A DNA stretch of 6,438 bases. Source: SLAN01 sp046545955. GTDB taxonomy: Bacteria; Spirochaetota; Spirochaetia; DSM-27196; SKKC01. The first letter of the stretch is position 1; every line of letters begins with the position of its first letter. The notes under the pieces are model-generated. The model was given only the letters and a program-made list of their open reading frames with translations, was not told the DNA's origin and ran no database searches. Location of the stretch: NCBI GenBank assembly GCA_046545955.1, contig JBKGYS010000135.1, positions 1 to 6,438 of the forward strand, read 5' to 3'. The position numbers and the translations under genes were made by a program. Shown piece by piece: positions 5,424 to 6,438 of the stretch.

Positions 5424-6273
5424 AAATCGCGGTATTACCGTCCGACCTCCCACCTTCGACCGACACGAGGCGACCGGGCACCGTTACCTCCAGCTCGATA
5501 GCCGAGTCCCGGATGACATCCTCTATCGGTTGGTCCTGCTCGTATTCTTCCATCGCCCAGGCAAGATACTCGACGTACTCGTCCTCGTTCATATCCTCCG
5601 GCGGAAGCAGAAAATCCACCGCTGATTCCTCCTGCACCGGTGAAAGCGTTGTTATCTGCTGCACGCGCTCCTTGTTAAGCTCGAGAATGAGCGTACGCTC
5701 GGTGTCACCGTCCGATTCCGTCTCCTCGACCGTGATGAGCCCTTCCACGCGGTTCGGCCCCTCGGTCAGAACGTCTTCGATTTCTTCCACAGTTACGCTG
5801 AGCGCCAGCCGCTCGTTTTCCGGAGTATCGGCGTCGACAAGCTCTATGCCCGGCTCCTCATCCAGAAGCACCGCGAGGCGTTCGAGATCGAACGGAGAAA
5901 CTTCGCCGGGCTCGACCCCGAGGGGCCCGGAGAGATCGAGCAGGTAGGCGAGCATTTCATCGGAGAGGGTGACCTCCATGTCGGATTCAGCAGACAGGTC
6001 TGAGTCTGTACGCACCTGTTGCCCTACCGAACACGCGGAGACGGCAAGCGCGAGAAAAAGCACTCCCGCGCTGAGCATACCTATAGGTCGGGCAAGGGAC
6101 CGTAGCGCGCGTGGCGGCATGGTAAGCGCGCGTGGCGGCATGGTAAGCGCGCGTGGCGGTATGGTAAGCGCGCGTGGCGGTATGGTAAGCGCGCGCGTGG
6201 CTCGCAGATACCCGGTTCGCGCACGCCCGGCCCAACGCCACACCGAATAATAAAACCCTTGTTTGGAAATCAT
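5353..6273 (-). CDS. Acidic putative lipoprotein with repeat-bearing N-terminal leader
   Basis: I do not recognise a named family. The frame encodes 306 residues from ATG 6273. A hydrophobic segment MLSAGVLFLALAV (66-78) leads to the lipobox VSAC with Cys81, preceded by arginines (RALRSLARP), so a type II signal peptide and lipid anchoring are well supported. Mature protein would be about 226 residues and very rich in Asp and Glu. Near the C-terminus, EVTVPGRLVSVEG followed by SDGNTAIF is reminiscent of beta-strand pairs in other small bacterial lipoproteins, a weak resemblance only. Residues about 27-57 repeat a 7-residue unit (RALTIPP or RALTMPP), from four 21-bp tandem repeats. A leader of 80 residues is far longer than usual, so translation may really begin at Met45 (6141), Met52 (6120) or Met66 (6078); no start has a clear ribosome site. 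The gene lies 28 bp after a minus-strand gene, suggesting an operon, and its 3' end overlaps the PilZ gene by 71 bp. Confidence 0.82.
   Translation of the reverse strand: MISKQGFYYSVWRWAGRARTGYLRATRALTIPPRALTIPPRALTMPPRALTMPPRALRSLARPIGMLSAGVLFLALAVSACSVGQQVRTDSDLSAESDMEVTLSDEMLAYLLDLSGPLGVEPGEVSPFDLERLAVLLDEEPGIELVDADTPENERLALSVTVEEIEDVLTEGPNRVEGLITVEETESDGDTERTLILELNKERVQQITTLSPVQEESAVDFLLPPEDMNEDEYVEYLAWAMEEYEQDQPIEDVIRDSAIELEVTVPGRLVSVEGGRSDGNTAIFSERVVRLLTVGDVTRWAVTWRE
6104..6187 (-). repeat. Four 21-bp tandem repeats in the lipoprotein leader
   Basis: Four head-to-tail 21-bp copies (6104-6124, 6125-6145, 6146-6166, 6167-6187) plus a partial fifth at 6188-6196. They differ only at their 15th base: copies at 6104-6145 have C and those at 6146-6187 have T. 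On the coding minus strand this changes ATG (Met) to ATA (Ile), so the two copies nearest the signal peptide carry in-frame ATG codons. The unit is a multiple of three, so gain or loss of a copy keeps the frame. Near-identity suggests recent expansion. Confidence 0.95.
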
Positions 6274-6301
6274 GTGGTGTAGAGCGTAGCGGATATGTAG
6301 C

Positions 6302-6438
6302 CTAAAACGCTACCGATATATCGATTCCGACCGGAAAAGTCAGAGAGCCGGTGACGTCGCTTGCGGTTTCCCGGATTTGATCCGGAATCGCATCGCTTTC
6401 GAACTCCGCCTCGGCATTCGCGAACGTCGTGGTGTAGC
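6302..6438 (-). CDS. C-terminus of a possible outer-membrane beta-barrel protein (5' truncated)
   Basis: The minus-strand frame entering from the right edge is open for 44 residues and ends at TAG (complement of 6302-6304). The protein end reads GSLTFPVGIDISVAF. It finishes in Phe, with hydrophobic residues at every second position from the end (F, V, I, I, V, F), the pattern of the C-terminal beta-strand signal recognised by the BAM machinery in outer-membrane proteins. The preceding sequence (ANAEAEFESDAIPDQIRE) is hydrophilic. Codon use resembles its neighbours. The lipoprotein gene starts 28 bp downstream on the same strand, consistent with co-transcription. With so little sequence, the family cannot be named, and a soluble protein ending in a beta-strand is possible. 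Confidence 0.6.
   Translation of the reverse strand, partial: YTTTFANAEAEFESDAIPDQIRETASDVTGSLTFPVGIDISVAF

Noticed and set aside
5513..5947. Ser/Arg-rich plus-strand open frame opposite the lipoprotein
   Set aside because: Low-complexity serine-rich translation typical of the antisense of Asp/Glu-rich codons; no ribosome site or domain.
6314..6323. CGATATATCG palindrome as an operator for the lipoprotein
   Set aside because: It encodes part of the conserved-looking C-terminal strand (GIDIS) of the upstream protein, so there is no independent support as a regulatory site.
6371..6385. CCGGAT-TTG-ATCCGG inverted repeat
   Set aside because: It lies inside the partial minus-strand coding region and has no T run; best explained by codon content.

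Overview
The window is a GC-rich bacterial chromosome segment with four complete protein genes, two edge-truncated genes, a GC-rich tandem-repeat array and a few candidate regulatory sites. No rRNA, tRNA, CRISPR array, transposase or phage gene was seen. The gene set (membrane-anchored PilZ protein, a lipoprotein with a lipobox, an outer-membrane-type C-terminus, E. coli-like exonuclease I) indicates a diderm. The layout of the PilZ protein loosely recalls free-living spirochaetes, but that placement is an inference and is not proven by the sequence.

Layout. Positions 1-336 (+) are the C-terminus of a spermidine synthase-like protein. Positions 337-490 are a short intergenic region: its first half is GC-rich with a perfect palindrome, its second half is AT-rich with a candidate promoter and a Fur-family-like inverted repeat. 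Positions 491-2542 (+) encode a P1B-4-type transition-metal efflux ATPase (SPC and HEGGT motifs, no N-terminal metal-binding domain). Positions 2543-2850 lie between two convergent genes and are filled almost entirely by an imperfect 19-20 bp repeat array with CGCCGGCG-type palindromic cores. Positions 2851-4290 (-) encode exonuclease I (sbcB) with all catalytic residues. A 47-bp divergent spacer separates it from 4338-5423 (+), a membrane-anchored PilZ protein whose second c-di-GMP motif is altered. Its 3' end overlaps by 71 bp the convergent gene 5353-6273 (-), an acidic lipoprotein whose N-terminal coding region carries four 21-bp tandem repeats. Upstream of that gene on the minus strand, 6302-6438 is the C-terminus of another protein ending in an outer-membrane beta-signal-like pattern.

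Functionally the window is a patchwork: polyamine synthesis, metal efflux, DNA repair/recombination, c-di-GMP signalling, and a probable two-gene envelope operon (outer-membrane-like protein followed by lipoprotein). No single pathway links them. The most notable points are the intergenic repeat array, the repeat-bearing lipoprotein leader with duplicated ATG codons, the palindrome at the ATPase promoter, and the degenerate PilZ motif. I found no convincing new multi-gene system.
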